Shown here piece by piece: positions 31,617 to 39,645 of a stretch of 64,000 bases of DNA (positions within the stretch are counted from its first letter, which is position 1; each line of letters starts with the position of its first letter). The stretch is from Anaerolineae bacterium (GTDB taxonomy: Bacteria > Chloroflexota > Anaerolineae > Aggregatilineales > J027): the NCBI GenBank assembly GCA_008933735.1, contig WBUL01000003.1, positions 62,001 to 126,000 on the forward strand, read 5' to 3'. The notes under the pieces are model-generated. The model was not told the DNA's origin, searched no databases, and saw only the letters and a list, made by a program, of their open reading frames with translations. Position numbers and translations under genes: made by a program.

Positions 31617-33398
31617 ATGCCAATTCGCCTGCTTTCCGAAACCGTTGCTGCCCAGATTGCGGCGGGCGAAGTTGTCGAACGTCCAGCCTCAGTTGTTAAG
31701 GAATTGATAGAAAATTCGCTGGACGCAGGCGCGACTCGAATCGAACTTGAAATCAGCGGCGCAGGACTGAGTTCGCTGCGCTGCGCCGATGATGGGTCGG
31801 GGATTCCGGCAGCGGAAATCGAACTGGCGGTACAGCGCCATGCCACCAGTAAAATCAGCACCTTTGACGATTTGATGCACATCCAGACGTTGGGATTCCG
31901 GGGTGAGGCGCTGGCAAGCATCGCCTCCGTTTCCCAGATGACGTTAATCACGCGGCACGTCGATGAAAAAGTTGGAGTCCGGATCAGCCTTGACGGCGGC
32001 AAACTGGTAGATAAGCAGCCGATTGGTGCGCCCCCTGGGACAAGCGTCGAGGTGCAGAATCTGTTTTATAACGTACCTGCTCGCCGCAAATTCCTTAAAA
32101 GTGAGGCGACTGAAAGTCGTCACATCAATGAGCTTGTGATGCGATACGCGATGGCGTATGCGGGGGTACGATTTGCCCTGTTTACCGACGGGCGTGAAAC
32201 CTTTCGCACGACTGGACGCGGGGCTCTGGGGGATGTGATTGTCGATTCTCTGGGGTTGGAATTATTCCGCAATATGGTTGAAGTGGTTCCTTTGGAACGC
32301 CTACGCCCGGATTTAGCCCCGATTCGTGTTTTTGGATACACCTCCAGACCGAGTTTTACCCGTGCAAATCGCAGCCAGATCATGCTGTTTGTAAACGGTC
32401 GCAGTATTGTCGATACGCGCCTGACCTATGCAGTGGTGCAAGCCTATCACACCCTGATTCCGCAGCAGCGGTATCCGGTTTCCGTGCTGATGCTGGAACT
32501 TCCGCCCGAAGAAGTAGACGTGAATGTTCACCCGACCAAGGCGGAAGTTCGTTTTCGCACCCCTGACGCGGTATTTTCGGCGGTGCAGCGCACGGTGCGG
32601 CAGGCGCTCTCAGACCAACCCAATGTAGCGGAAGTAACGACGTTCAGTGGCTGGAACGCGCCGTCTGCCACGATTCCAGAGCAGATGGGGATGAATATCT
32701 CTGATGCCGGACGTTATCCACGCCAGACCCCCTCACAGCAGGTCTGGACGTGGGACGAGGACGACGAGGCGTTTGTGCGTGAGATTCCCGTGGGTATGGA
32801 GGCACCCGCACGCCCCCGCAAACTGCCGCTGATGCGAGTGGTCGGGCAGATTGCTGCAACTTATATCGTGGCAGAAGGGCCCGCCGGCATGTATCTGGTT
32901 GACCAGCACGCGGCGCACGAACGCATCATGTATGAAGAATTTATGGCGCAGTTTAATGCCAAAGATAAGCTGATTCAGCATACCCTTGCAGCAACTGTGG
33001 TACATCTTTCTCCCATGATTGCCCGTTTGCTGGAAGAACACCTGAAGGTGATGAACGCGATTGGCTTTGTCATTGAACCTTTTGGGAAAGATGCCTTCCG
33101 GGTGGAAGCTGTCCCCGCTCCGCTGGCTGACCACAATCCTGAAGATGTGTTGAATCGTATTTTGCAGGATTTGGAAAGTGGCAAGGAACCTGGGGCGGAC
33201 ACCATTGAAGAAAAAATTGTGCGGCGCGTATGCAAAACGGCGTCGGTGAAGGCCGGGCAGGTGCTCAGCTATGACGAAATGGTTGGTCTGCTTCGCCAGT
33301 TGGAGCGCTGCGAAAATCCCCTGACTTGCCCGCATGGTCGCCCGACGATGATTCACATGAGCGCAGCGGATCTGGCACGCGAATTTGGGCGGACTTAG
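31617..33398 (+). CDS. mutL: DNA mismatch repair endonuclease MutL
   Basis: A 593-residue MutL. The N-terminal GHKL ATPase has ELIENSLDAGA, DDGSGI, RHATSKI and GFRGEALASI. The transducer domain contains NVHPTKAEVRF. The C-terminal dimerisation domain carries the endonuclease metal motif DQHAAHERIMYEE, which fits DQHA(x)2E(x)4E, and the end CPHGRPT, so this is a nicking MutL as in bacteria without MutH. It nicks the new strand after mismatch recognition by MutS; mutS is not in this window. The ATG starts two bases after the kinase stop, so the two genes are co-transcribed, and a strong terminator follows. Confidence 0.97.
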   Translation: MPIRLLSETVAAQIAAGEVVERPASVVKELIENSLDAGATRIELEISGAGLSSLRCADDGSGIPAAEIELAVQRHATSKISTFDDLMHIQTLGFRGEALASIASVSQMTLITRHVDEKVGVRISLDGGKLVDKQPIGAPPGTSVEVQNLFYNVPARRKFLKSEATESRHINELVMRYAMAYAGVRFALFTDGRETFRTTGRGALGDVIVDSLGLELFRNMVEVVPLERLRPDLAPIRVFGYTSRPSFTRANRSQIMLFVNGRSIVDTRLTYAVVQAYHTLIPQQRYPVSVLMLELPPEEVDVNVHPTKAEVRFRTPDAVFSAVQRTVRQALSDQPNVAEVTTFSGWNAPSATIPEQMGMNISDAGRYPRQTPSQQVWTWDEDDEAFVREIPVGMEAPARPRKLPLMRVVGQIAATYIVAEGPAGMYLVDQHAAHERIMYEEFMAQFNAKDKLIQHTLAATVVHLSPMIARLLEEHLKVMNAIGFVIEPFGKDAFRVEAVPAPLADHNPEDVLNRILQDLESGKEPGADTIEEKIVRRVCKTASVKAGQVLSYDEMVGLLRQLERCENPLTCPHGRPTMIHMSAADLAREFGRT

Positions 33399-33426
33399 AG
33401 TCTGGCACGAAGTTTGATCGCCAACG

Positions 33427-33454
33427 AAAAAGCAGGCCGTATGACCTGCTTTTT
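33427..33454. terminator. Bidirectional terminator between mutL and secF
   Basis: AAAAAGCAGG pairs with CCTGCTTTTT across an eight-base loop. The A-run and T-run flank the stem so that it ends transcripts from both the plus-strand mutL unit and the minus-strand secDF unit. Confidence 0.88.
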
Positions 33455-33473
33455 GTGCGAGAAATTCTCCTGA

Positions 33474-34475
33474 TCAGGCTGAGGCACGAACAGCAGGCGC
33501 GGAGACCTCCTCCTCAGAAGGTTTGAGGAAGGGAATTTCGCCTTTTTGCCACGCGACCAGCAGCGGCACGGCAATGAAGATGGATGAGTATGTTCCCGTT
33601 GTCAGACCAACCAGCAGGATGATGATGAACTGACGGATGGTTTCGCCGCCAAACAGGGCAATCGCCACCATGACAAAAATCGCGTTAAGCTGTGTCGCCA
33701 GTGATCGGTGGATGGTTTCCAGAATGCTGCGGTTGACAACGGTTTCGTAGGTCTCATTACGGCGCTTGGGGATGTTTTCACGAATGCGGTCGAAGACAAC
33801 AATTGTGTCCTGCACTGAAAAACCAACGACGGTGAGCATTGCCGTTAGAAACAGGGTATCCGCCTGCCAGTCAAACAGCAGCCCTAATATGGACATCGCG
33901 GTTAGCATGATGAGGATGTCGTGAATCATCGCCGCAATCGCGCACGCACCGTAGCGGAAGGGATGGGGTACACGGCGGAACGCAAACCACATGAAAATCA
34001 GGGTGACCGCGGTGGCTGCCAGGGTTGCTAAAATCGCTGCCTGGGTGACTTCGTCGCCGACTGCACCGGACACTTCCGAAGTTGTGGTTGCTTCCAGGTC
34101 AAGGGGATTGAGATTTTCCTCAATGTATGCCAGGGTGTCATCAATCGAGGCCACATCATCGACTTCTTCAGTACGAACTGACCAGCGGCTGCCATCGGGG
34201 TAGGCAGTTTCGTCCAGCAGTTCGGTCTCAAGTGGGGTGAGTTCCTGTACAACAAGCTGTTGAAAACCGGCTGCGGTAAAGGTATCCCGAAGTTCCTGTT
34301 CTTCGACGGGTTCTGTGAATTGCAGTTCAAAAAGCTGACCCCCCGTAAAGTCGATGCTCAATTGCAAAGGGCGGTCGGTCTCGATAGTGGAGTAGATCAG
34401 CGTAATTACCCCAATCAGTGTGATGATCCCTGAAAACAGGAAGTAGTATCGACGTTTTTCGACCAGGTTAAACAT
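33474..34475 (-). CDS. secF: Protein translocase subunit SecF
   Basis: A 333-residue SecF with six membrane helices and one periplasmic P1-like loop after helix 1 (SIDFTGGQLFELQF, the FxGG motif). The late block GFSVQDTIVVFDRIRENIPK is the family hallmark. With SecD it pulls exported proteins through the SecYEG channel using the proton gradient. It lies 11 bases after secD on the minus strand. The C-terminus ends SAPAVRASA after a charged tail. Confidence 0.97.
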   Translation of the reverse strand: MFNLVEKRRYYFLFSGIITLIGVITLIYSTIETDRPLQLSIDFTGGQLFELQFTEPVEEQELRDTFTAAGFQQLVVQELTPLETELLDETAYPDGSRWSVRTEEVDDVASIDDTLAYIEENLNPLDLEATTTSEVSGAVGDEVTQAAILATLAATAVTLIFMWFAFRRVPHPFRYGACAIAAMIHDILIMLTAMSILGLLFDWQADTLFLTAMLTVVGFSVQDTIVVFDRIRENIPKRRNETYETVVNRSILETIHRSLATQLNAIFVMVAIALFGGETIRQFIIILLVGLTTGTYSSIFIAVPLLVAWQKGEIPFLKPSEEEVSAPAVRASA

Positions 34476-34486
34476 GAATTTTCTCC

Positions 34487-35893
34487 TTATGCACCCAGCA
34501 GCGCGGGACGTTCCTTGAGATAGCCACCCGCAAATGTGACAATTGTGGTGAGGAACGTGCGAGTTACGATGACGGCGGTAAACAGGTTAATCACCAGGCC
34601 AAGCATCAAGGTAATGGCAAAACCCTGCACCGTGCTCGCGCCAAAGGTGCGCCCAAACATCAGCAAAATGAACCCGATGATGATGGTTGACACATTGGAA
34701 GTCCAGATGGCCGACCATGCCCGCTCAAACCCTAGCTGAATCGCCGTATCCAGGCTGCGCCCCGCACGAATTTCTTCTTTCATCCGCTCAAAGATGAGAA
34801 TATTTCCATCCACAGCCGTTCCAATGGAAATCAGGAAGCCTGTAATTGCGGGCAGGGTAAGGGTGATGGGGATCAGCTTATACAGGGCAAAGTTAACCAT
34901 CGCAAAAACGAGCAGTGCCAGGGCCGCAGCCACGCCAGGAGCACGGTAGTAAGTCACCATGAAAAACAGAACGGTAATGACCCCGACGATGCCAGCGCGA
35001 ACGGACTTATTAACCGAAATTTCGCCGAGGGTGGGACCAACGGTATCAAAGGCTGCGACCTGTAAAGGTACGGGTAGAGCACCATACCGCAGTTGAATCG
35101 CCAGTGATTCGGCCTCTCCTTTTGTGAAGTTGCCTGTAATCTGCCCGGAGCCGCTAATGCGTGCCTGGATGGTCGGGGCAGAAATGACGATGCCATCCAG
35201 CACAATGGCCATCGGTTGATTAATGTGACTGCCGGTAAAGTCGGCAAAGATGCTGTCGCCCTCACTGTTTAGCGTAAAGGAGACAACCCATTGGTTAAAT
35301 CCTGTTCCAGCGGGCACCGCCTGGGCATCGTCCAGCCCTTTGCCAGTCATCACCGTGGTGTAGGGGGTTCCATCCAGGCGTGGCTGCGCTTCACGGCGCT
35401 CCGTTTCACCTTCGGCGGGTGCACAGGTGGGGTTGGGGGAAATCTGCTCAATTTGGGCGTTTGTGAGGATGCAGTCGCCTTCGCGCGGCGCATTGACGCC
35501 CAGCCCAGAAAAGTCAACAAACTCAAGCAGCCCAGTGCCCTGAATTGTGGACAGCGCCAGTTCTCGGTTACTGATACCGGGAAGCTCGACCAGAATCCGG
35601 TCACTTCCCTGGGTCTGGACGACGGCTTCGGTGAGTCCCAGGCCGTTCACACGGCGTTCGACAATCTGCCGCGTAGCGTTCAGTTCATCGCCGCTGATGT
35701 CGGTTGCCAGGCCTTCGACTGCCTCAAGCAGCACACGTGACCCGCCCTGCAAATCGAGACCCTGGCGAACTTCAATATCCGTGTCAAGCCCCAGGGCATC
35801 GATGTGCAGGCCGGGGTTGTCAGGCCAGACTACCCATCCGGTGAACAGGACGATGATGATGATGATTCCAAGCCAGAAGCGGTAATATTTCAC
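34487..35893 (-). CDS. secD: Protein translocase subunit SecD
   Basis: A 468-residue SecD with six membrane helices, a large periplasmic domain between helices 1 and 2, and the motifs GLDLQGGSRVLLE and GTAVDGNILIFERMKEE. It is somewhat shorter than E. coli SecD, as is usual outside Proteobacteria. It is encoded upstream of secF and is not fused to it. The 188-base gap to the next gene contains the promoter of the CNB kinase; I could not recognise a convincing secD promoter. Confidence 0.97.
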   Translation of the reverse strand: MKYYRFWLGIIIIIVLFTGWVVWPDNPGLHIDALGLDTDIEVRQGLDLQGGSRVLLEAVEGLATDISGDELNATRQIVERRVNGLGLTEAVVQTQGSDRILVELPGISNRELALSTIQGTGLLEFVDFSGLGVNAPREGDCILTNAQIEQISPNPTCAPAEGETERREAQPRLDGTPYTTVMTGKGLDDAQAVPAGTGFNQWVVSFTLNSEGDSIFADFTGSHINQPMAIVLDGIVISAPTIQARISGSGQITGNFTKGEAESLAIQLRYGALPVPLQVAAFDTVGPTLGEISVNKSVRAGIVGVITVLFFMVTYYRAPGVAAALALLVFAMVNFALYKLIPITLTLPAITGFLISIGTAVDGNILIFERMKEEIRAGRSLDTAIQLGFERAWSAIWTSNVSTIIIGFILLMFGRTFGASTVQGFAITLMLGLVINLFTAVIVTRTFLTTIVTFAGGYLKERPALLGA

Positions 35894-36034
35894 GGCTTTT
35901 ATTCTCCCAGAATTCTTGCAAACGCAGAGTATGATAGCGCTAGCAGTGGGAGAATACCAGACCGCTTATCGATCTCGACACAGCCGAAAACCGATACTCT
36001 GTTAGGAGATTCAAATTTTGTTGATCTCGCAATG

Positions 36035-36043
36035 TGTTAGACT
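36035..36043 (+). promoter_or_regulatory. Extended -10 for the CNB histidine kinase
   Basis: TGTTAGACT (TGn plus TAGACT), 38 bases before the ATG at 36082. No clear -35 at 17 bases. Confidence 0.4.
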
Positions 36044-36081
36044 TATGGCAACGGTTGGAAAACAATTTGCAGGACAGCCGC

Positions 36082-37281
36082 ATGTCTGATGAAAAGAAAA
36101 TCCTCCTTGAGAATATTTTCCCCGATGTGGTCGAAAGAGTTATTGAGAGTCTGGCGGAAGTGGCTGAGATCCATACCTATCCTCCTGATGCCGTGCTTTG
36201 TCATGAAGATCATTATGAAAGAGTGTTTTATTTGATCGTCGAAGGAGAGGTGGTCTTCACAAAAAGGATGGGAGACAGCCAGCATGTGCTTCGGCTGGGA
36301 CATCCTGGGCAGTTTTTTGGCGAAATGGCGCTGCTTGATCCCACTATTACCCGCAGCGCGACGGTGACGACGACACGGGAAACAAGGCTTCTCGAACTGG
36401 AACTTTCCGCGTTTGAGGGTTTTCTCAAGGAACATCCGGCGATGGTACTGGCGATGGCACGGGTGATTACCCAGCGTATGCGTGAGAATGATCGTCAGGC
36501 AATTGCGGAACTGCAAGCCCAGAAACAGGAAGTCGAAAAAGCGTATGAAGACCTGCGGCGATTCAGTGAGCAGCGGACGATTTTCCTGAACACCCTGGCG
36601 CATGAACTCCGCACCCCGCTAACGACGATTATGGGTTACATGCAGTTGGTTCGCAGTGGTTTTATGAAAGGGCCAGGATTGCAGATGAGCATCGAAAAGA
36701 TTGGTGCGAATCTGGATCGGCTGGTGAGCTTGATCAATGATCTGCTGTTTATTCAGGAGATCGATACGGTTGAGCCGCGTTTCCGTGAAGTGGATGTCAA
36801 ACATATTCTTGAAGAAGTGGTCGAAAAGGCAAAAGATTACGCGGAGCAACAAAGAACCAACCTGATTCTCAGTTTTGAAGACCATTTTCCTCTGATTTCG
36901 GCCGATGCTGATGGCTTGACACGTGCTTTCGGTCATCTGGTGGATAACGCGATTAAGTTCAGCCCTGAAGGTGGTGACATTATTGTGAATGCGTCAACAA
37001 ACGGGGAAAATATCAAGGTTGAAGTCATTGATCACGGGATTGGAATTGACCCGGAGTTTATGCCGCGCTTATTTGAACGTTTTGTGCGGGATGAAACGTA
37101 CAAGGAGCATTTGTTTGGCGGTGTCGGGTTGGGAATGCCTATCGTGAAGCTGATTGTGGAACTGCATCGGGGCAGGATCGATGTGGAGTCGATACGCGGC
37201 GAGGGTACGAAATTCACCATTTATCTGCCGATCAACACGAATCGTTCGGAAAATGAGACAAAAATGGGTGTGGTCGCCTGA
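36082..37281 (+). CDS. Cyclic-nucleotide-binding-domain histidine kinase
   Basis: A 399-residue soluble protein. Residues about 1-135 are a CNB domain with an intact cassette: FGEMALLD (79-86) and Arg91. A coiled coil (about 136-165) leads to HisKA with His174 (TLAHELRTPLTTIMGY) and a HATPase domain (LVDNAIKFSPEGGD, DHGIGIDPE, GVGLGMPIVK). A histidine kinase gated by a cyclic nucleotide is uncommon. The nucleotide could come from the cyclase-like protein encoded at 43.4-47.4 kb, but that is inference. The ATG at 36082 has AGGACA upstream; a TTG 48 bases earlier is in frame but lies at the -10. No receiver gene is adjacent. Confidence 0.9.
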   Translation: MSDEKKILLENIFPDVVERVIESLAEVAEIHTYPPDAVLCHEDHYERVFYLIVEGEVVFTKRMGDSQHVLRLGHPGQFFGEMALLDPTITRSATVTTTRETRLLELELSAFEGFLKEHPAMVLAMARVITQRMRENDRQAIAELQAQKQEVEKAYEDLRRFSEQRTIFLNTLAHELRTPLTTIMGYMQLVRSGFMKGPGLQMSIEKIGANLDRLVSLINDLLFIQEIDTVEPRFREVDVKHILEEVVEKAKDYAEQQRTNLILSFEDHFPLISADADGLTRAFGHLVDNAIKFSPEGGDIIVNASTNGENIKVEVIDHGIGIDPEFMPRLFERFVRDETYKEHLFGGVGLGMPIVKLIVELHRGRIDVESIRGEGTKFTIYLPINTNRSENETKMGVVA

Positions 37282-37341
37282 GATGACTTGCGTATAGTCA
37301 TCAAGGAAGTGAATCATTACCTCGGCGAAAAAGCAGCCTGA

Positions 37342-37866
37342 CTATTCTGTTTCATCCCCAAAACGAAGGATAAGGCGATCCCCGGCATCATAGCTGGCGT
37401 GTGCGGCGAAAGGGGTTTGAGATGCCTTATCCCCAAAAAGACGCGGCAGCAGAATCGGCAAATCCTCCACCAAATCCTTTTCGTAAACTTGGGCGAGATC
37501 AACCCATTCCAATGTTCCTTCGGAACTATTCGTAAATTCACGGCTCAGGGCTTCCGCTGTGAATACCACCAGAAAGATGCCGCTGGTGTAGGAAGGGCTG
37601 GCGTCAATATGAATCACCCCGCGCAAGCGCACGTTTTTGACCTCCAGACCGGATTCCTCTCTGATTTCCCGTATCGCGCCGGATCTGGCATCCTCATTAC
37701 GCTCGATGTGGCCGCCCAGACCATTATATTTGTTGGGAAAAATACGGGTGTTTGGACTGCGTTTGAGCAGAAGAAGATGCTGCTCATGGGTTACAAAACA
37801 GAGTGTGCGCGGGATCACAATCCATCGATTCTGCGTGGCGTTGGCCCCCTGGTCGTTTGCACCCAT
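37342..37866 (-). CDS. NUDIX hydrolase
   Basis: A 174-residue NUDIX protein with a complete Nudix box, GHIERNEDARSGAIREIREESGL, matching Gx5Ex7REUxEExGU and thus predicted active on nucleoside diphosphate-linked substrates. The start of the fold (RTLCFVTHEQHLLLLKRSP) resembles MutT/8-oxo-dGTPase-type enzymes, but substrate cannot be assigned. The ATG at 37866 is chosen because GGAG lies eight bases upstream; a longer frame exists. It is divergent from the SPFH gene pair. Confidence 0.88.
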   Translation of the reverse strand: MGANDQGANATQNRWIVIPRTLCFVTHEQHLLLLKRSPNTRIFPNKYNGLGGHIERNEDARSGAIREIREESGLEVKNVRLRGVIHIDASPSYTSGIFLVVFTAEALSREFTNSSEGTLEWVDLAQVYEKDLVEDLPILLPRLFGDKASQTPFAAHASYDAGDRLILRFGDETE

Positions 37867-37936
37867 ATGAGTTCTCCATTTCCTGAAAAACCCCCAAAAA
37901 ACGGGAGTTTGTTTCACCCTCGGCAATGTTGTATTC

Positions 37937-37942
37937 TATAAT
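37937..37942 (+). promoter_or_regulatory. -10 element for the helical/SPFH gene pair
   Basis: TATAAT, about 30 bases before the ATG at 37973. The predicted leader contains GATGAGG as ribosome site. No clear -35. Confidence 0.45.
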
Positions 37943-37972
37943 TGAATTTTTGGCTAGATGATGAGGCTGCAA

Positions 37973-38494
37973 ATGACAGACTTATATGACAAGATTGTCA
38001 GTGAACGCAATTCTCTTGAAAATCTCCTCAGCAAAATTCCCGGTTTTAAAGGCTATATGGAAATGTCCGCCCGACGCGAAGCGGATCGCATGATTCGTGA
38101 CCATGTTGCCAAGCAGTATCAGGGCCTGGTCACCAAATTTGAAGGCATAGAACGCGAGATGGCACGAGGCAGCGGGTTAATGTTTATGGATCGGACACGC
38201 AGCACCAAAGCTAAAATCGATCTTATTCGTGCCCGTATTGCGACGGATACACCCGGTTATTCTGGCTTCTTTGCGTCCAACAAGATTGGCCCGGAGGATC
38301 TTGAAAAAATTTACGCTTTTGATGGGGCAATGGTCGATTACGCGGAACAGCTTGCCGAGAAAATTGACACCTTTTCCACTTCTGTCACGACAGGGCAGGG
38401 GATTCCGGAAGCGCTGGCGGAAGTTGACCGAGTCGCCCAGGAAGCCGGGCAGGCGTATGATTTAAGAGATAGTGTTTTAAAAGGTATAGCGTAA
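37973..38494 (+). CDS. Small helical protein paired with an SPFH protein
   Basis: A 173-residue soluble, mainly helical protein that I do not recognise. It is rich in Arg, Glu and Lys, with heptad-like stretches (DLYDKIVSERNSLENLLSK, EADRMIRDHVAKQYQGLVTKFEG and AEQLAEKIDTF) and no Cys. It has no signal peptide or membrane helix. The ATG at 37973 has GAGG six bases upstream; an ATG 15 bases earlier is in frame. The SPFH/SHOCT gene begins 15 bases after its stop, so the two products probably work together, for example at a membrane scaffold. Confidence 0.65.
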   Translation: MTDLYDKIVSERNSLENLLSKIPGFKGYMEMSARREADRMIRDHVAKQYQGLVTKFEGIEREMARGSGLMFMDRTRSTKAKIDLIRARIATDTPGYSGFFASNKIGPEDLEKIYAFDGAMVDYAEQLAEKIDTFSTSVTTGQGIPEALAEVDRVAQEAGQAYDLRDSVLKGIA

Positions 38495-38509
38495 GGAGCA
38501 GTTTAGGAT

Positions 38510-39610
38510 ATGGCACGAATCATTGACTATGTAGATCATCCCAATGTGATGGATGATGAGTTAAGCTACCGTGAGCCGCAGGGCGGCGCGGGGGATTTCC
38601 GCATGGGGACGGTTTGTACTGTGCAGGAACACCAGGCCGCCGTATTTGTATCGCGGGGCAAAATCCTGGATGTACTTGGCCCAGGCCAGCACGTGCTGAG
38701 CACCGCCAATCTACCGATTCTTTCCAATCTGATTGGCATGGTCACCAACGGGCGTAATCCTTTTACGGCGGAGATTTACTTTATCAACCTGAAACCGCTG
38801 CCGACGGTTCGCTGGGGAACGAATCCGCCCGTTGAAATGATCACGCCCCAGGGACAGGTTATGCTGCTGATGGGCAATGGCACAGCGGAGCTTCAGATTA
38901 CTGATCCGGCGGTGTTTATGCAGTACGCCATCGGAAAACCATCGCTGCGGCTGGAGAACTTCCGCGAAAATATTCAGAGTATGCTGGTTGGTCAATTGAG
39001 CGTGCTGCTTTCTAAGCAGGGTGCAACCAGTGCTCAGGAAGCAACAGCAATTGTAGATAACCTGGAAGGGGCAACCCTGGCCCTGGTCAACGAAGGATTT
39101 GCCCGTTACGGCATGGTGCTGCGTGATATTCAGGCCAATGCGTTTCAGCGTAAAGCGATCAGCGATCAGGAATACAAGGAAAAATACGGCTCGTTTGAAC
39201 AGCGTCTTGCCATGCGTCAGTTTGATGTAGCCCAGGCAGCGGCGGAAAACCCCGGCATGGGCGGGACAGCCGCCAGCACCGGTCTGGGGTTTGGCATTGG
39301 GCAAAATCTGGCAGGGATGATGAATCCACAGATGGCCCAGCAGCAGATGATGCAGCAGCAGCTCATGATGCAGCAGATGCAGCAGATGATGAACCAGATG
39401 CAGCAAGGTCAGCCGCCTACTCAACAGCAGCAGCAGGCCGCGCCCGCTTCGGGTGTCCCCAAAACCCCAGAGGAAATCGAAGCTGCCCTTGAAGCGCTTG
39501 AGATGCGTCTTATGAACGGTGAGATTTCTGAGGATATGTACAAAAAACTGTCCGAAAAGTGGCAGGCTAAACTCAATGAATTGAAATCGGGCGGCGGAGA
39601 GTCGTCTTAA
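38510..39610 (+). CDS. SPFH-domain protein with Gln/Met-rich linker and SHOCT-like end
   Basis: A 366-residue protein of the SPFH/YdjI-like (virion core protein-like) family. Residues about 30-235 are the SPFH domain (AVFVSRGKILDVLGPGQHVLSTANLPIL, FRENIQSMLVGQLSVLLSKQG). A Gln/Met-rich stretch (about 270-320) follows, then a SHOCT-like helical pair (EAALEALEMRLMNGEISEDMYKKLSEKWQAKL). SPFH proteins form ring or cage scaffolds on membranes; in Bacillus subtilis YdjI sits in a PspA-type stress operon. No PspA homologue is nearby. GGAGCAG precedes the ATG and a strong terminator follows. Confidence 0.85.
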   Translation: MARIIDYVDHPNVMDDELSYREPQGGAGDFRMGTVCTVQEHQAAVFVSRGKILDVLGPGQHVLSTANLPILSNLIGMVTNGRNPFTAEIYFINLKPLPTVRWGTNPPVEMITPQGQVMLLMGNGTAELQITDPAVFMQYAIGKPSLRLENFRENIQSMLVGQLSVLLSKQGATSAQEATAIVDNLEGATLALVNEGFARYGMVLRDIQANAFQRKAISDQEYKEKYGSFEQRLAMRQFDVAQAAAENPGMGGTAASTGLGFGIGQNLAGMMNPQMAQQQMMQQQLMMQQMQQMMNQMQQGQPPTQQQQQAAPASGVPKTPEEIEAALEALEMRLMNGEISEDMYKKLSEKWQAKLNELKSGGGESS

Positions 39611-39618
39611 GCAGCAAG

Positions 39619-39645
39619 CCCCCTGCCAGCCAGGGGGTTTTTTTT
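39619..39645 (+). terminator. Rho-independent terminator after the SPFH gene
   Basis: CCCCCTG/CAGGGGG stem, five-base loop CCAGC, then a run of eight T (39638-39645). It starts nine bases past the stop codon and runs into the 3' end of the convergent kinase gene. Confidence 0.92.

Noticed and set aside
37282..37302. GATGACT/AGTCATC hairpin after the CNB kinase gene as terminator
   Set aside because: Seven base pairs with a seven-base loop, low GC and no T-run on either strand. Too weak to call.
38711..39424. Open frame of 237 codons antisense to the SPFH gene with a Leu/His-rich start
   Set aside because: The Leu/His-rich part is the complement of the Gln/Met-coding repeat. No start signals and no recognisable domain.
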